A stretch of 64,000 nucleotides of DNA from Actinoplanes italicus (GCF_003001815.1 NZ_PVMZ01000010.1:310001-374000); one strand, 5' to 3'. Positions 47,392-55,685 are shown, counted from the stretch's first letter. The notes: generated from the sequence alone by a model not told the origin. Numbers and translations are program-made.

Positions 47392-47740
47392 GTGGTGATG
47401 TGTGGCGTGCCTGTGGGCGTGGGTCACCACGTAGGCGGCGCTGCCGGTTCGTGTGGTGATGTGTGGCGCGCCTGTGGGCGTGGGTCACCACGTAGGCGGC
47501 GCTGCCGGTTCGCGTGGTGATGTGTGGCGTGCCTGTGGGCGTGGGGCACCACGTAGGCGGCGCTGCCGGTTCGTGTGGTGATGTGTGGCGTGCCTGTGGG
47601 CGTGGGTCACCACGTAGGCGGCGCTGCCGGTTCGCGTGGTGATGTGTGGCGTGCCTGTGGGCGTGGGGCACCACGTAGGCGGCGCTGCCGGTTCGCGTGG
47701 TGATGTGTGGCGTGCCCGTGGGCGTAGGTCACCACGCAGC
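47392..47740. repeat. 61-bp tandem repeat array, 6 copies, each with an internal dyad
   Basis: GTGGTGATGTGTGGCG begins at 47392, 47453, 47514, 47575, 47636 and 47697, exactly 61 bp apart; the last unit diverges after about 42 bp. Copies differ at only a few sites (GTG/GCG, GGGTCA/GGGGCA). Each unit holds CGTGGTGA and TCACCACG as 8-bp arms around about 26 bases. It fills most of a 517-bp gap (47258-47774) with no gene. The intervals do not vary, so it is not a CRISPR array. Confidence 0.95.
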
Positions 47741-47774
47741 GGACTCGGGACGTCCGAAAGGTGGGAAGCCGAAC

Positions 47775-48608
47775 TCAGTTCAGCATTCGCCGTACCGTCG
47801 CGGGCGCCTCACCCAGGTGCTTGCGGACCACCCTGGTCAGGTGGGACTGGTCGGCGAAGCCGTACCGCGCCGCCAGGATCCGCAGACAGTCGTCACCGTC
47901 CTGCAGGTCGCTCAGGACCGCGCGGATCCTCATCCGGTTGCGATGCTCGGTCAGCGACTCCCCGGTGACGGCCTGGAAGATCCGGCTCAGGTGATGCGGC
48001 GAGCAGCTGACCCGCCGCGCCAGCTCGGTCAGGCCGGAGGCGTACCGGCCGTCGGCCAGGGCCTCGCGCGCCTCGGTGACCAGCCGCCGGTGCGCCACCG
48101 CGGTCGCCGCCCGCCGCGGAGCGCCACCCGCGCTGTCCGGGGCGAGCCGGTCCAGCACGGCCCGCAGCCGCTCACCGGCGGCGAGCGCGTCGAAACCGCG
48201 CCGGCAGGCGGCCACCAGGACACGGTGGTGCAGGTCGGTCGCATCATCGAGCCGGAAGCGGTACGCCCGCCGCGGCAACCGCTCGCAGACCTCGGCGTCC
48301 AGCTCCACCGCGGTGAACGTGTCGCCGCCGCCGAGCGGGTGCGCCACCCGCAGCTCGTCGCCGCGCCGGGTCAGGACCGCCGTGCCGCTGTCGACGAACA
48401 CCTCCTGCCCGTTGACCAGCATGAGATAGGCGCCGGATCGGGGCAGCACGAGCCGGTTGACCGTCTCGTACACCGGCGGGCTGAACCGAGTGCCGTCCAG
48501 CCCGCACCGCGCCTCGAACAGCCGCATGCCGTCGAGATGCCCCAGGCAGCCGCCGGAGCCCGGCTGCCCGGCATAGCGGGCGTCACACTGCTGGCATCGG
48601 CGTCCCAT
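47775..48608 (-). CDS. AraC-family transcriptional regulator
   Basis: A 277-residue regulator. The N-terminal half is a cupin-like ligand domain (FEARCGLDGTRFSPPVYETV, GQEVFVDSGTAVLTRRGDELRVAHP). The C-terminal ~100 residues hold the two AraC helix-turn-helices (LTELARRVSCSPHHLSRIFQ and LRILAARYGFADQSHLTRVV). Two Cys pairs at the extreme N-terminus (CQQC) are unusual and might bind a metal or form part of redox sensing, if ATG 48608 is right; a later start would remove them. Lies 10 bp after the DM13 gene. Confidence 0.83.
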   Translation of the reverse strand: MGRRCQQCDARYAGQPGSGGCLGHLDGMRLFEARCGLDGTRFSPPVYETVNRLVLPRSGAYLMLVNGQEVFVDSGTAVLTRRGDELRVAHPLGGGDTFTAVELDAEVCERLPRRAYRFRLDDATDLHHRVLVAACRRGFDALAAGERLRAVLDRLAPDSAGGAPRRAATAVAHRRLVTEAREALADGRYASGLTELARRVSCSPHHLSRIFQAVTGESLTEHRNRMRIRAVLSDLQDGDDCLRILAARYGFADQSHLTRVVRKHLGEAPATVRRMLN

Positions 48609-48618
48609 CAGGACATCG

Positions 48619-49194
48619 TCACGCCTTCGCGATGTCGAGGGTGGCCGCACCGAACGAGACGGCGAACCGCTTGCACCAGATGCTGACGCTGCGGAACGTC
48701 GCCGGATCCACGTCCGCGCCGAGCCGGTACACCTGGTCGCCGTGGTTGCCCTTGAGCTTGCCCAGCTCGGCGTACTCGCCGTCGTCGAACACCCGCCAGC
48801 CCGCGACCCCCTCGCGGACCTTCTGGTCGGACAGCCACACCCGCAGGTCGGGCCCGTCGCTGGTGTCGAGGCCGACGAGCTCCAGCTGGTGGCTGCCGTC
48901 CGGGTTGCGGACCATCCGGGCCGTGCCGCTGGTGTCGTGCTCGTGGGTCACGAACTTCCCCTCCGCGATCACGACGGCCGTCGCCTTCGGCGGCGCGGCC
49001 GAGCTGGACACGACCGGCTCCGGCTCCGGCTCCGACGACGGCACGACGGTCAGGGCCTCGGTCACGACGGTGTCGGTGAACAGCTTCCACGGCTGGAACC
49101 AGTAGAGGGCCCCCGCGCCACCGATGCCGAGCACCGCGACGACGATCCAGGTGACAGGTCTGCTGAGTAGTCGGCGAATCACAGGTCGAGTCAA
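48619..49194 (-). CDS. DM13-domain membrane-anchored protein
   Basis: A 191-residue protein. One N-terminal membrane helix (about 14-34) and a Pro/Glu/Ser linker lead to a DM13 domain (about 70-188): GKFVTHEHDTSGTARMVR, LVGLDTSDGPDLRVWLS, LGKLKGNHGDQVYRLG and SVSIWCKRFAVSFGAATL. DM13 is a cytochrome-like or electron-transfer-related extracellular domain; the single conserved Cys (IWCKRF) is present. Start TTG 49194 gives the full N-terminus; GTG 49182 is the alternative. Probably cotranscribed with the AraC gene. Confidence 0.8.
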   Translation of the reverse strand: MTRPVIRRLLSRPVTWIVVAVLGIGGAGALYWFQPWKLFTDTVVTEALTVVPSSEPEPEPVVSSSAAPPKATAVVIAEGKFVTHEHDTSGTARMVRNPDGSHQLELVGLDTSDGPDLRVWLSDQKVREGVAGWRVFDDGEYAELGKLKGNHGDQVYRLGADVDPATFRSVSIWCKRFAVSFGAATLDIAKA

Positions 49195-49310
49195 GCGCCT
49201 GGCACCCGATGATCACCAGACCGCTCGGCTTACGATCCGCTTACGCCTGTGACCCGGCGAGCCCGAGCATCTGATGACCTTCGGCCGGTCCGGAGACTGG
49301 TTGGTGACGC

Positions 49311-49949
49311 TCAGTTCTGGTTGGCGGGCCACGCCGCCGCCGGGTCGCAGCGGTCCGGGCAGGCGAGAATGTAGACCATGTTGCCGAGCAGCAGCCCATA
49401 GGCGTTGCTGTCGAACGTGTCCGGCTGCCTCGGCGCCTCCGGCAGTTTCGGGAAACCGTAGTTCTCCGGGATCTGCACGAGGAACGCCAGCTCGGCGCCG
49501 CACGCGCAGGTGTACTTCTCCTCGCCCTGAATCCACGCGGGCTCGCCACCGACACGGAAGTCCCACTCGTCGTCCGGGCCCGCCGCGCGCAGCACCAGTC
49601 GGCGTGGCTGCATCACCTCGTCCTCCACGTCGGCCACGTCGCCGCCCCGATGGCGCAGGAAACGCCAGTGCGCCATGTCGTACCCGCCGGAAGGGGTCTC
49701 CCAGTAGCGATCGGGCAGCCGCGCCGGCCCGAACGCGGCCTCGTTGTGCACCGGGCACTGGAACACCAGCAGGTGCTCGCCACCGAAGTCCGGGACGTCG
49801 TCCGGCACGTCGATCTGGAAGAAGAACGCCATCCGCTCGCCGCAGGTGCAGACCGGCCACGACTGCCCCGGCGCCAGAATCGGCCGGCCGCCGGCGGTGT
49901 TGCGATCGCCGGGTTCGGCCGGCTCGTCCGTCATCTCGATCACGTGCAT
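49311..49949 (-). CDS. CxCG-repeat cytoplasmic protein (DUF1963/YwqG-like)
   Basis: A 212-residue protein with two similar halves, each carrying a CxCG knuckle in front of a FxxQIP strand: CTCGERMAFFFQIDVPD and CACGAELAFLVQIPENY, each followed by a further Cys (FQCPVH; ILACPDRC). This is the look of the DUF1963-type or 'uncharacterised Cys-rich' bacterial proteins that may bind zinc. No catalytic motif. Function unknown. Confidence 0.65.
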   Translation of the reverse strand: MHVIEMTDEPAEPGDRNTAGGRPILAPGQSWPVCTCGERMAFFFQIDVPDDVPDFGGEHLLVFQCPVHNEAAFGPARLPDRYWETPSGGYDMAHWRFLRHRGGDVADVEDEVMQPRRLVLRAAGPDDEWDFRVGGEPAWIQGEEKYTCACGAELAFLVQIPENYGFPKLPEAPRQPDTFDSNAYGLLLGNMVYILACPDRCDPAAAWPANQN

Positions 49950-49958
49950 CCGGCGACG

Positions 49959-50108
49959 TTATCGCGCCGGTCGACGGCCCTCCAGCCGCCCCTGCCAGCG
50001 GATCTCACCGTCCACGACGATGCTCGTCGGGGTGAGCCACCGCTGACTCCCGTCCGCTGAGCGGCCCGCCGCCCGCCGCCGGTAGCGCTCGCGCAGCTGC
50101 GGAAGGGG
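49959..50108 (-). pseudogene. C-terminal gene relic
   Basis: A 49-residue frame with no start codon, opening directly after an in-frame TGA (50109-50111). It reads like a real protein end (LRERYRRRAAGRSADGSQRW, then LTPTSIVVDGEIRWQGRLEG), with basic helix and beta-strand character. I do not recognise the parent. It fills the 207-bp gap between two leftward genes and is probably what remains of a deleted gene. Confidence 0.35.
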
Positions 50109-50156
50109 TCACCGGCTCCCCACCGGCGGTCGGGCCAGTCTGGTCGGGTCAGCCTG

Positions 50157-50717
50157 TCAGGACGACGCGCTGGGTGCCGGCGAAGCGGGCCCGGCGCTGC
50201 CCGACGGAGCCGGCGCAGCCCCCTCGCGGCCACGGCGCCGTTCCTCACGACCCTCCCGCCGGGCCTCACCGCGCCGTTCGAACCGGTCGCCGCCGCGGCC
50301 CTCGGCCCGGTCGCCTCCGTCCCTGGCGAAACGTGGGCCGTGCTGGCCGCGGTCGTCACCACGATGGTCGCCGGCCGCGAACACGCCGATCGCCACCACA
50401 CCGCCACCGATCAACCCGCCCAGCAGCAGCGCCCCGAAAGCGGCCAGCACCGGCACTCGGCGCCTGTGCCAGCGCTCGCGGGCCGGACCGGCAGGGGCAG
50501 CCGCGACGGGTGCGGCCGGGGCCGTCGCGACGGGTGCGGCCGGCGATGCCACGGGCTCGGGTGCAGGCGTCGCCGGGTCCGGCGTGCCCGGCGCGGAGCC
50601 GGCGACGGCGGACACCGGGGCGGGTTCCGGCTCCTCCTGCGCGTCTCCGGTGCCGGCGTTCACCTGAGCGGTGGGCTCGTCGTCGTCGTGCGGCTTACGC
50701 GGTGTCAGATCGCTCAT
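50157..50717 (-). CDS. Single-pass membrane protein with disordered arms
   Basis: A 186-residue protein. An acidic/Ala-Pro-rich N-terminal arm of about 95 residues (repeats such as PVATAPAAPVAAAPAGP) precedes a basic stop (RERWHRRR) and one membrane helix (VPVLAAFGALLLGGLIGGGVVAIGVFA). An Arg/Asp/Gly-rich outer tail ends in Ser/Pro/Ala. The topology suggests an inner arm and a highly charged outer arm. The promoter region carries a box (50811-50826) that matches one in front of the divergent two-component system, so it is probably a target of that system. Confidence 0.7.
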   Translation of the reverse strand: MSDLTPRKPHDDDEPTAQVNAGTGDAQEEPEPAPVSAVAGSAPGTPDPATPAPEPVASPAAPVATAPAAPVAAAPAGPARERWHRRRVPVLAAFGALLLGGLIGGGVVAIGVFAAGDHRGDDRGQHGPRFARDGGDRAEGRGGDRFERRGEARREGREERRRGREGAAPAPSGSAGPASPAPSASS

Positions 50718-50810
50718 GTCGGCTTCCCTGGTCCCTCTGGGTGCTGCGGTGATGAGATGCACGGCCCGGCCACCTGGCCGGGCTGTGGCGCACAGACTGG
50801 CAGACGACAC

Positions 50811-50826
50811 CTGAAATCCCGCTGAA
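50811..50826. promoter_or_regulatory. Response-regulator box upstream of the membrane-protein gene
   Basis: CTGAAATCCCGCTGAA contains CTGAA twice, 11 bp apart, as expected for tandem binding of an OmpR-family dimer. It matches 14 of 16 bases of the box at 51899-51914 in front of the nearby two-component genes. Confidence 0.55.
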
Positions 50827-50859
50827 GAGCAGAGACCGCGGCGGGGATGATCGGACGGT

Positions 50860-51126
50860 GTGCTGTCGAACCTGACCGTCCGGGACGCCAACGGACCAGG
50901 CCCACTCCGGCAGGGCACGGCTCCGGCCAACGGCGCGGGCGTCGAGATCGTGCTGAAGCTCGACGGCGTCGACGACGTCACCGCGCTCTACGAGCACTTT
51001 CGCTCACGTACCTCCGCCGTCGAGCCTCTTCGGCCGCAGCCGTGGGGCCTGTACGACTTCCGTCTGCGTGATCCGGACGGCTACTACCGGCGGGTGACCC
51101 ACGGTGACGCCGCCGGGGCACCGTGA
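50860..51126 (+). pseudogene. C-terminal fragment of a VOC (glyoxalase-fold) protein
   Basis: An 88-residue frame from GTG 50860. GVEIVLKLDGVDDVTALYEH and PWGLYDFRLRDPDGYYRRVT are the second half of a vicinal-oxygen-chelate module; the first beta-alpha-beta-beta-beta unit with the other metal ligand is missing. It might be expressed as a half-module, but the N-terminus looks like random sequence, so I call it a truncated gene. Confidence 0.55.
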
Positions 51127-51169
51127 ACGGCCACGACGCGGGTGCACATCGGCCGGCCCGCAAGCGCCG

Positions 51170-51853
51170 TCAGCCGTCGGCGGCCAGGCGGTAGCCGGCG
51201 CCCCGCACCGTCTCGATGGCGTTACGGCCGAACGGGTGGTCGATCTTCTTGCGCAGGTATCCGACGTACACCTCGATGATGTTCGGGTCTCCGCTGAAGT
51301 TGGCGTCCTACACGTTCTCGATGATGGCGGTCTTGGTGACGGCCCGGCCCCGGTTGCGCAGCAGGAACTCCAGCAGCGCGAACTCGCGCGGTGTGACCGG
51401 GATGTGCGTGTCCCCCCGGCAGACGCGGCGCTGCGCCGGATCGAGCGTGAGGTCACCGGCGCTCAGGATCGCCGGCCGTTCCGGGGCGCCCCGGCGGATC
51501 AGCGCGCGCAGGTGCGCGATCAGCACCACGAACGAGAACGGCTTGACCATGTAGTCGTCCGCGCCCAGGTCGAGGGCGTCGGCCTCGTCGTGCTCGCCGT
51601 CCTTGGCGGTCAGCATCAGCACCGGCGTCCACACCTCGCGGGCCCGCAGCTGCCGGCAGATCTCGTAACCGTTGAGCCCCGGCAGCATGATGTCGAGCAC
51701 GATGGCGTCATACGCCCCGTGGGGTCGCTCGGTGGCGATCCACAGGCCGTCGACGCCGTCGTGGGCCAGGTCGACCGTGAATCCCTCCCGGTTGAGGCCG
51801 TCGCGGATCGTCTCCGCCAGTTCCTGTTCGTCCTCGACGACGAGCACGCGCAC
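51170..51853 (-). pseudogene. OmpR/PhoB-type response regulator interrupted by an in-frame TAG
   Basis: The reading frame encodes a normal receiver (EDE pocket at 7-9, Asp54 in VLDIMLPG, Lys in MVKPF) and the first half of a winged helix, then meets TAG at 51308-51310 (codon 182). The same frame continues to TGA at 51170 with the exact missing end: DANFSGDPNIIEVYVGYLRK, then KIDHPFGRNAIETVRGAGYR. The TAG stands where relatives have Trp (ENVWD), so a single TGG to TAG change explains it. The truncated 181-residue product lacks the DNA-recognition helix. Divergent from its kinase. Confidence 0.8.
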
Positions 51854-51898
51854 CTCGTACCTCCCGATCCGATCCTGTCCCAGCTTGCCCTCCGCACT

Positions 51899-51937
51899 CT
51901 GAAAATCCGCTGAACACGCTTTCAGCCCGCGCTCAGC
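51899..51937. promoter_or_regulatory. Divergent response-regulator boxes between regulator and kinase genes
   Basis: CTGAAAATCCGCTGAA (51899-51914) has CTGAA twice at 11-bp spacing. On the opposite strand GCTGA and GCTGAAA, also 11 bp apart, lie at 51937-51920. The two pairs point in opposite directions in the 98-bp gap between the divergent genes. This suggests autoregulation of both, and the same box precedes the 50157 membrane-protein gene. Confidence 0.6.
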
Positions 51938-51951
51938 AGGCCCTGGCTAGC

Positions 51952-53406
51952 GTGACGACCATGCGTCTGCGAGCCCTGCTGCCCCGGCTGCCCGGCATCC
52001 GGCTGCGGTCCGCGCTGGCCGCCGGCGCGGTGGTGGCGGTGGCCGCGGTGGCCGCCGGCGCGGTGCTGCTGGTCACCGTCCGGGGAATCCTGCTCGACAA
52101 CGCCACCGGCACGGCCTCCGGCCGGGTCGACCAGGTGGTCGCCGCGCTGCGGGCCGGGAGCGGGCCGGCGTTGTCGGCGGCACTGACCCCGGGTGAGCCG
52201 GGACGCACCATGGTGCAGGTCGTCGACGGGGCCGGCCGGGTCGTCGCCGCGTCGCCCGGAGCCGGCAGCCGGCCGATGTCCGGGTTGCGCCCGCCACCGG
52301 GGAAGCCGGGCCGGGAGACGGCGAGACTGCCGGGCCGGGAGGCCGCGAGGCCGGCGGAGGAGACCACGAGGCTGCGGTCCGGCCGGCACTCGTCGTTCCG
52401 CGTGCTCGCGGCCGGGGTCGAGACGCGGGACGGCCGCTACACCGTGCTCGTGGCGCAGTCGCTGGAGACGCTCGAGGAGGCGACCCGGGCAATCGTGGCG
52501 GCGCTGCTGCTCGGCATGCCGGTGCTGGCCGTCGTGGTGGGGGTGGCGACGTTCGTGTTCGTCGGGCGCACGCTGCGCCCGGTCGAGGCGATGACCCGCC
52601 GGGCCGCCACGATCACGGCGACGAATCTGGACGCCCGGTTGCCGGTGCCCGACTCCGGCGACGAGATCGCCGCGCTGGCCGCCACCATGAACACGATGCT
52701 GGACCGGATCGAGGCGGCGTCGGCGGTGCAGCGCCGGTTCGTCGCGGACGCCAGCCACGAGCTGCGCAGCCCGCTCGCGACGATCCACGCCAACGCCGAC
52801 CTTCTGACGGGCGCCGAGCTGGACGAGCCGGCGGAGCGGTCGGCGACGCGCATCCGCCGGGAGAGCACCCGGCTGGCGCGCCTGGTCGACGATCTGTTGC
52901 TGCTCGCCCGGGTGGACGACGCGGCGCTGCGGCCGCGCCGGGAGGAGGTCGATCTCGACGATCTGGTCTACGCCGCCCGCGACCGGTTGGCCGAGGACCG
53001 GCCAGACCTGCGGGTCGACGGCCGGGTCACGCCGGTGCGCGTCATGGGCGACGCCGACCAGCTGCACCGGGTGCTGCGCAATCTGGTCGACAACGCGATG
53101 CGCCACGCCCGGAGCCGGATCACCGTCAGTCTCGGCGCTTCGGGCGGCCGGGCCGAGATCGTCGTCGGTAACGACGGCCCGGCCATCGGCCCGGAAGACC
53201 AGGAAAGGATCTTCGACCGGTTCGTACGCCTCGACGACAGCCGCTCGCGCCAGGACGGCGGAACCGGCCTGGGACTGTCGATCGCCCGTGACATCGCCGC
53301 CCTGCACGGCGGCACCCTGACGGTCGACGACCTGCCCGACGGCGTCGCGTTCAGGCTCCGGCTGCCGACCCCGACCGACGGGAGCGGCCTGTCATCGCAG
53401 TCATGA
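51952..53406 (+). CDS. Sensor histidine kinase
   Basis: A 484-residue kinase. The first membrane helix is at about 20-44, an extracytoplasmic domain at 45-180, and the second helix at 181-205. A HAMP linker is followed by the H-box ASHELRSPLAT with His269, then the N-box NLVDNAMRHA and G-boxes GNDGPAIGPED and GGTGLGLSIARD. The sensor domain contains an Arg/Pro/Glu-rich stretch with internal repeats (GRETARLPGREAARPAEE). GTG 51952 or ATG 51961 may start it. It is divergent from its presumed partner regulator, an unusual arrangement, and that regulator is interrupted. Confidence 0.85.
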   Translation: MTTMRLRALLPRLPGIRLRSALAAGAVVAVAAVAAGAVLLVTVRGILLDNATGTASGRVDQVVAALRAGSGPALSAALTPGEPGRTMVQVVDGAGRVVAASPGAGSRPMSGLRPPPGKPGRETARLPGREAARPAEETTRLRSGRHSSFRVLAAGVETRDGRYTVLVAQSLETLEEATRAIVAALLLGMPVLAVVVGVATFVFVGRTLRPVEAMTRRAATITATNLDARLPVPDSGDEIAALAATMNTMLDRIEAASAVQRRFVADASHELRSPLATIHANADLLTGAELDEPAERSATRIRRESTRLARLVDDLLLLARVDDAALRPRREEVDLDDLVYAARDRLAEDRPDLRVDGRVTPVRVMGDADQLHRVLRNLVDNAMRHARSRITVSLGASGGRAEIVVGNDGPAIGPEDQERIFDRFVRLDDSRSRQDGGTGLGLSIARDIAALHGGTLTVDDLPDGVAFRLRLPTPTDGSGLSSQS

Positions 53407-53483
53407 GCGATCGGCGGCGCTGATCGCTGGTATCGCCGACGACGAGGTGTGCCGCCCGGAGCGGCGGTGGCCGGCTGACCCGC

Positions 53484-53938
53484 ATGAGCCGTCCCACCCC
53501 TCTCCGCGCGGAGCACCTCGGCCAGCCCCTCGGCCTGGGCGAACCGCGGGCCCGTATCTCCTGACGGCTGCCCGAGGGCGCGGCCGTGCGGAAGGCCTAC
53601 GAACTGCACGTCGACGACGTCAAGACCGTCCACGCGGAGTCCGCCGACTGCGTCCTCGTACCGTGGCCGGGACGCCCGCTGACCTCTGGCGAGCGCCGCA
53701 AGTGGTCGCCGACCTGATCGAGGGGCCAGCACGAGGACCACTGCATCATCGAGCCCGTGTGGGAACCGGTCACCGTCGTCGATCGGGGCTACGAGCAGCT
53801 GGTGTGCTCCGGCGCCGCCGGTGCGCGCGGGCGGGGAGATCCGGCCGGTCAGCGTGCGTGAGCTGGGGCCCGGCCGTCACGTGGTCGACCTCGGGCAGAA
53901 CATCAGCGGCCGGATCCGCCTGCCGGGGGGCCGCGGTG
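53484..53938 (+). pseudogene. Decayed alpha-L-rhamnosidase (GH78) relic
   Basis: Fragments of a GH78 enzyme lie in order but in different frames. First is LRAEHLGQPLGLGEPRARIS, then a TGA where the family has Trp, then RLPEGAAVRKAYELHVDD and CVLVPWPGRPLTSGERR. After a gap come WEPVTVVDRGYEQLVCS and, one frame over, APPVRAGGEIRPVSVREL and GRHVVDLGQNISGRIRL. These are the N-terminal and the beta-sandwich domains; the (alpha/alpha)6 catalytic barrel is gone. Nonsense codon, frameshifts and deletions show a dead gene. It ends against the convergent esterase gene. Confidence 0.65.
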
Positions 53939-55141
53939 TCAGCACTGCCCGTCGGCGAGGACGTAGTAGTTCGGGCCGGTCTGCTTGAGGGTGTGGATCG
54001 TGAACGTGTTCCACAGGCCCATCGCCTGGTTCGAGCCGTTGGCGTAGGTCTGCCCGCCGGACTGCCGGGCCCGGCCCGCGGTCGTGTGCGCGTAGTTGCT
54101 CGACGTGAAACAGGGCTGCGAGGTCGGCGGGGGTGACGACGGCGGCGGGGGTGACGACGGCGGCGGGGTCGTCGGCGAGCCGCCCGTGAGGCCCCAGGAC
54201 TGGGCGATGTAGTAGGAGGAACAGATCGAGCTCAGGAAGTACGGGCCGGTCGCGCCGCACTGGTTCTCGGCGCTTCCGGGCGCCACCGGGGTCCCGTGCG
54301 CCAGGCCCTGCACGCGGTAGAGCGAGACCGCCGGCCGGCCGCTGCCGTCGTGGTAGTGCTCGACCCCGGTCGAACCGGGCAGGGACGCGGTCGCCGACGG
54401 GGTCTGGGGGATGCCCCACACGTTCGTCCACTGGTCGCGCAGCTCGGTGGCGTTCGCGGGGACCACCGTCGTGTCGGCGGTGCCGTGCCAGACGGCGACG
54501 CGCGGCCAGGGGCCGGTGTAACCCGGGTTCGCGGCACGGACCAGGGCGCCCCACTGCGCCGGGGTCTTGGACTGCGCCTGGTACTGGCAGACGGTGCCGC
54601 AGTTGTACGGCAGCCCGGCGACGACCGCGCCCGCGGCGAACACGTCGGGGTAGGCGGCCAGCATGACCGCGGTCATCGCTCCGCCCGCGGACAGGCCGGT
54701 CACGTACACCCGCGCCGGGTCGGAGCCGTAGGTGCGGATCGCGTGGTCGACCATCTGCTTGATGGACAGCGCCTCGCCCTGTCCGCGGCCGATGTCGCCG
54801 GCGGTGAACCAGTTGAAGCAGGAGAGCGCGTTGTTGGCCGAGGTCTGTTCGGGGAAGACGACCGCTGCCCGGTAGAGGTCGGCGTACTTGGGCCAGCCGG
54901 ACCGGTTGTAGTAGTCGGCGGCGGTCTGGGTGCAGCCGTGCAGCGCCACCACCAGCGGACGGCCGGTGGGCAGCGCGTCGGGAACGTACGCGTGCATGCG
55001 CAGCGCACCGGGGTTCGAGCCGAACGAGCCGACCTGGACCAGGGTGGCGGCGGCGTTCGCGGGGGCGAAGGGCGAGACGGCGATGCCGGCGACGGCCAGC
55101 ACCACCGCCAGCAGCAGTGGCCAGTACCTGCGGGGATTCAT
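53939..55141 (-). CDS. Secreted PHB-depolymerase-family esterase with C-terminal accessory domain
   Basis: A 400-residue secreted enzyme. The signal peptide (residues 1-31) ends PANAA. The catalytic domain has ALHGCTQTAADYY (oxyanion), TGLSAGGAMTAVM (nucleophile Ser), WHGTADTTVVP (Asp) and VQGLAHGTP (His), as in the PHB depolymerase / feruloyl and acetyl xylan esterase family. A Pro/Ser linker (about 328-350) joins a short C-terminal module of about 55 residues with two Cys (QPCFTSSNYAHTTAGRARQS ... LADGQC), probably a binding domain. Likely degrades plant or polyester material outside the cell. Confidence 0.87.
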   Translation of the reverse strand: MNPRRYWPLLLAVVLAVAGIAVSPFAPANAAATLVQVGSFGSNPGALRMHAYVPDALPTGRPLVVALHGCTQTAADYYNRSGWPKYADLYRAAVVFPEQTSANNALSCFNWFTAGDIGRGQGEALSIKQMVDHAIRTYGSDPARVYVTGLSAGGAMTAVMLAAYPDVFAAGAVVAGLPYNCGTVCQYQAQSKTPAQWGALVRAANPGYTGPWPRVAVWHGTADTTVVPANATELRDQWTNVWGIPQTPSATASLPGSTGVEHYHDGSGRPAVSLYRVQGLAHGTPVAPGSAENQCGATGPYFLSSICSSYYIAQSWGLTGGSPTTPPPSSPPPPSSPPPTSQPCFTSSNYAHTTAGRARQSGGQTYANGSNQAMGLWNTFTIHTLKQTGPNYYVLADGQC

Positions 55142-55187
55142 GTCGCGGACGTTACAAAGACGTTAATCGAATTCCCATGTGCCCGGG

Positions 55188-55218
55188 ATCCACATCGCCG
55201 CGCCGATGTGTGTGGATT
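55188..55218. other. Hairpin between the DUF2690 gene and the esterase gene
   Basis: CACATCG (55191-55197) and CGATGTG (55204-55210) pair perfectly around six bases, with further partial pairing outward (ATC...GAT). It follows the stop of the leftward DUF2690 gene, so it may be that gene's terminator. Confidence 0.4.
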
Positions 55219-55229
55219 CGCTCGGGTCC

Positions 55230-55685
55230 TTAGAAGTTGGAGGTCCAGCCGTCGACCGAGTCGTTGACGAGGTCGGCTCCGCCGTAGGCGAGGGTGGAGG
55301 TGCCGGACCTGTTCATCATCGGCGTGAGGCAGTAGTTCGCCCCGAGATTGCTGCTCCAGGCGTACTCGGAGCACCAGTAGGACCGGCCGTCCGAGTTCCG
55401 GATGACCGCTCCCCAGAGCTGGTCGGCCGGCAGCACCGTCGACTTGACCCGCGTCCACGTGGTGTTGCACCTCGAGCTGTAGCGCAACTCGACCCTCGCC
55501 ACCACCGTTCCGAGTGGAGAGCCGTACGACAGCGCTATCTCCCGCTGGGTCGTCGCGCCGGTCCCGCACGACGTGGCGGACGCCATCACCCCGTCGTACT
55601 GGGCGGCCATCGCCATTTCAGGCGTCACCACCAGCGCTGCCGTGACCAGGGCCGTCATCGCCGCTGCCTTCATGCGTACGCGCAC
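55230..55685 (-). CDS. Secreted DUF2690-family protein
   Basis: A 151-residue secreted protein. The signal peptide ends AMAAQ near residue 28. The mature part begins YDGVMASATSCGTGATTQRE and continues VARVELRYSSRCNTTWTRVK, the hallmark of DUF2690, an extracellular actinobacterial family with two conserved Cys. Further Cys (YWCSEY, NYCLTP) suggest two disulfides. GTG 55685 has a perfect AGGAG; ATG 55673 is too far from it. Function unknown. Confidence 0.8.
   Translation of the reverse strand: MRVRMKAAAMTALVTAALVVTPEMAMAAQYDGVMASATSCGTGATTQREIALSYGSPLGTVVARVELRYSSRCNTTWTRVKSTVLPADQLWGAVIRNSDGRSYWCSEYAWSSNLGANYCLTPMMNRSGTSTLAYGGADLVNDSVDGWTSNF

Noticed and set aside
47392..47740. CRISPR array or satellite-like gene
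   Set aside because: The 61-bp units are identical end to end with no variable spacers. The His/Arg-rich translations change with frame and have no protein character.
53447..54136. Continuous rightward gene across the GH78 region
   Set aside because: The longest frame does not follow the GH78 similarity, which jumps between frames and crosses a TGA; it also runs under the well-supported leftward esterase gene.
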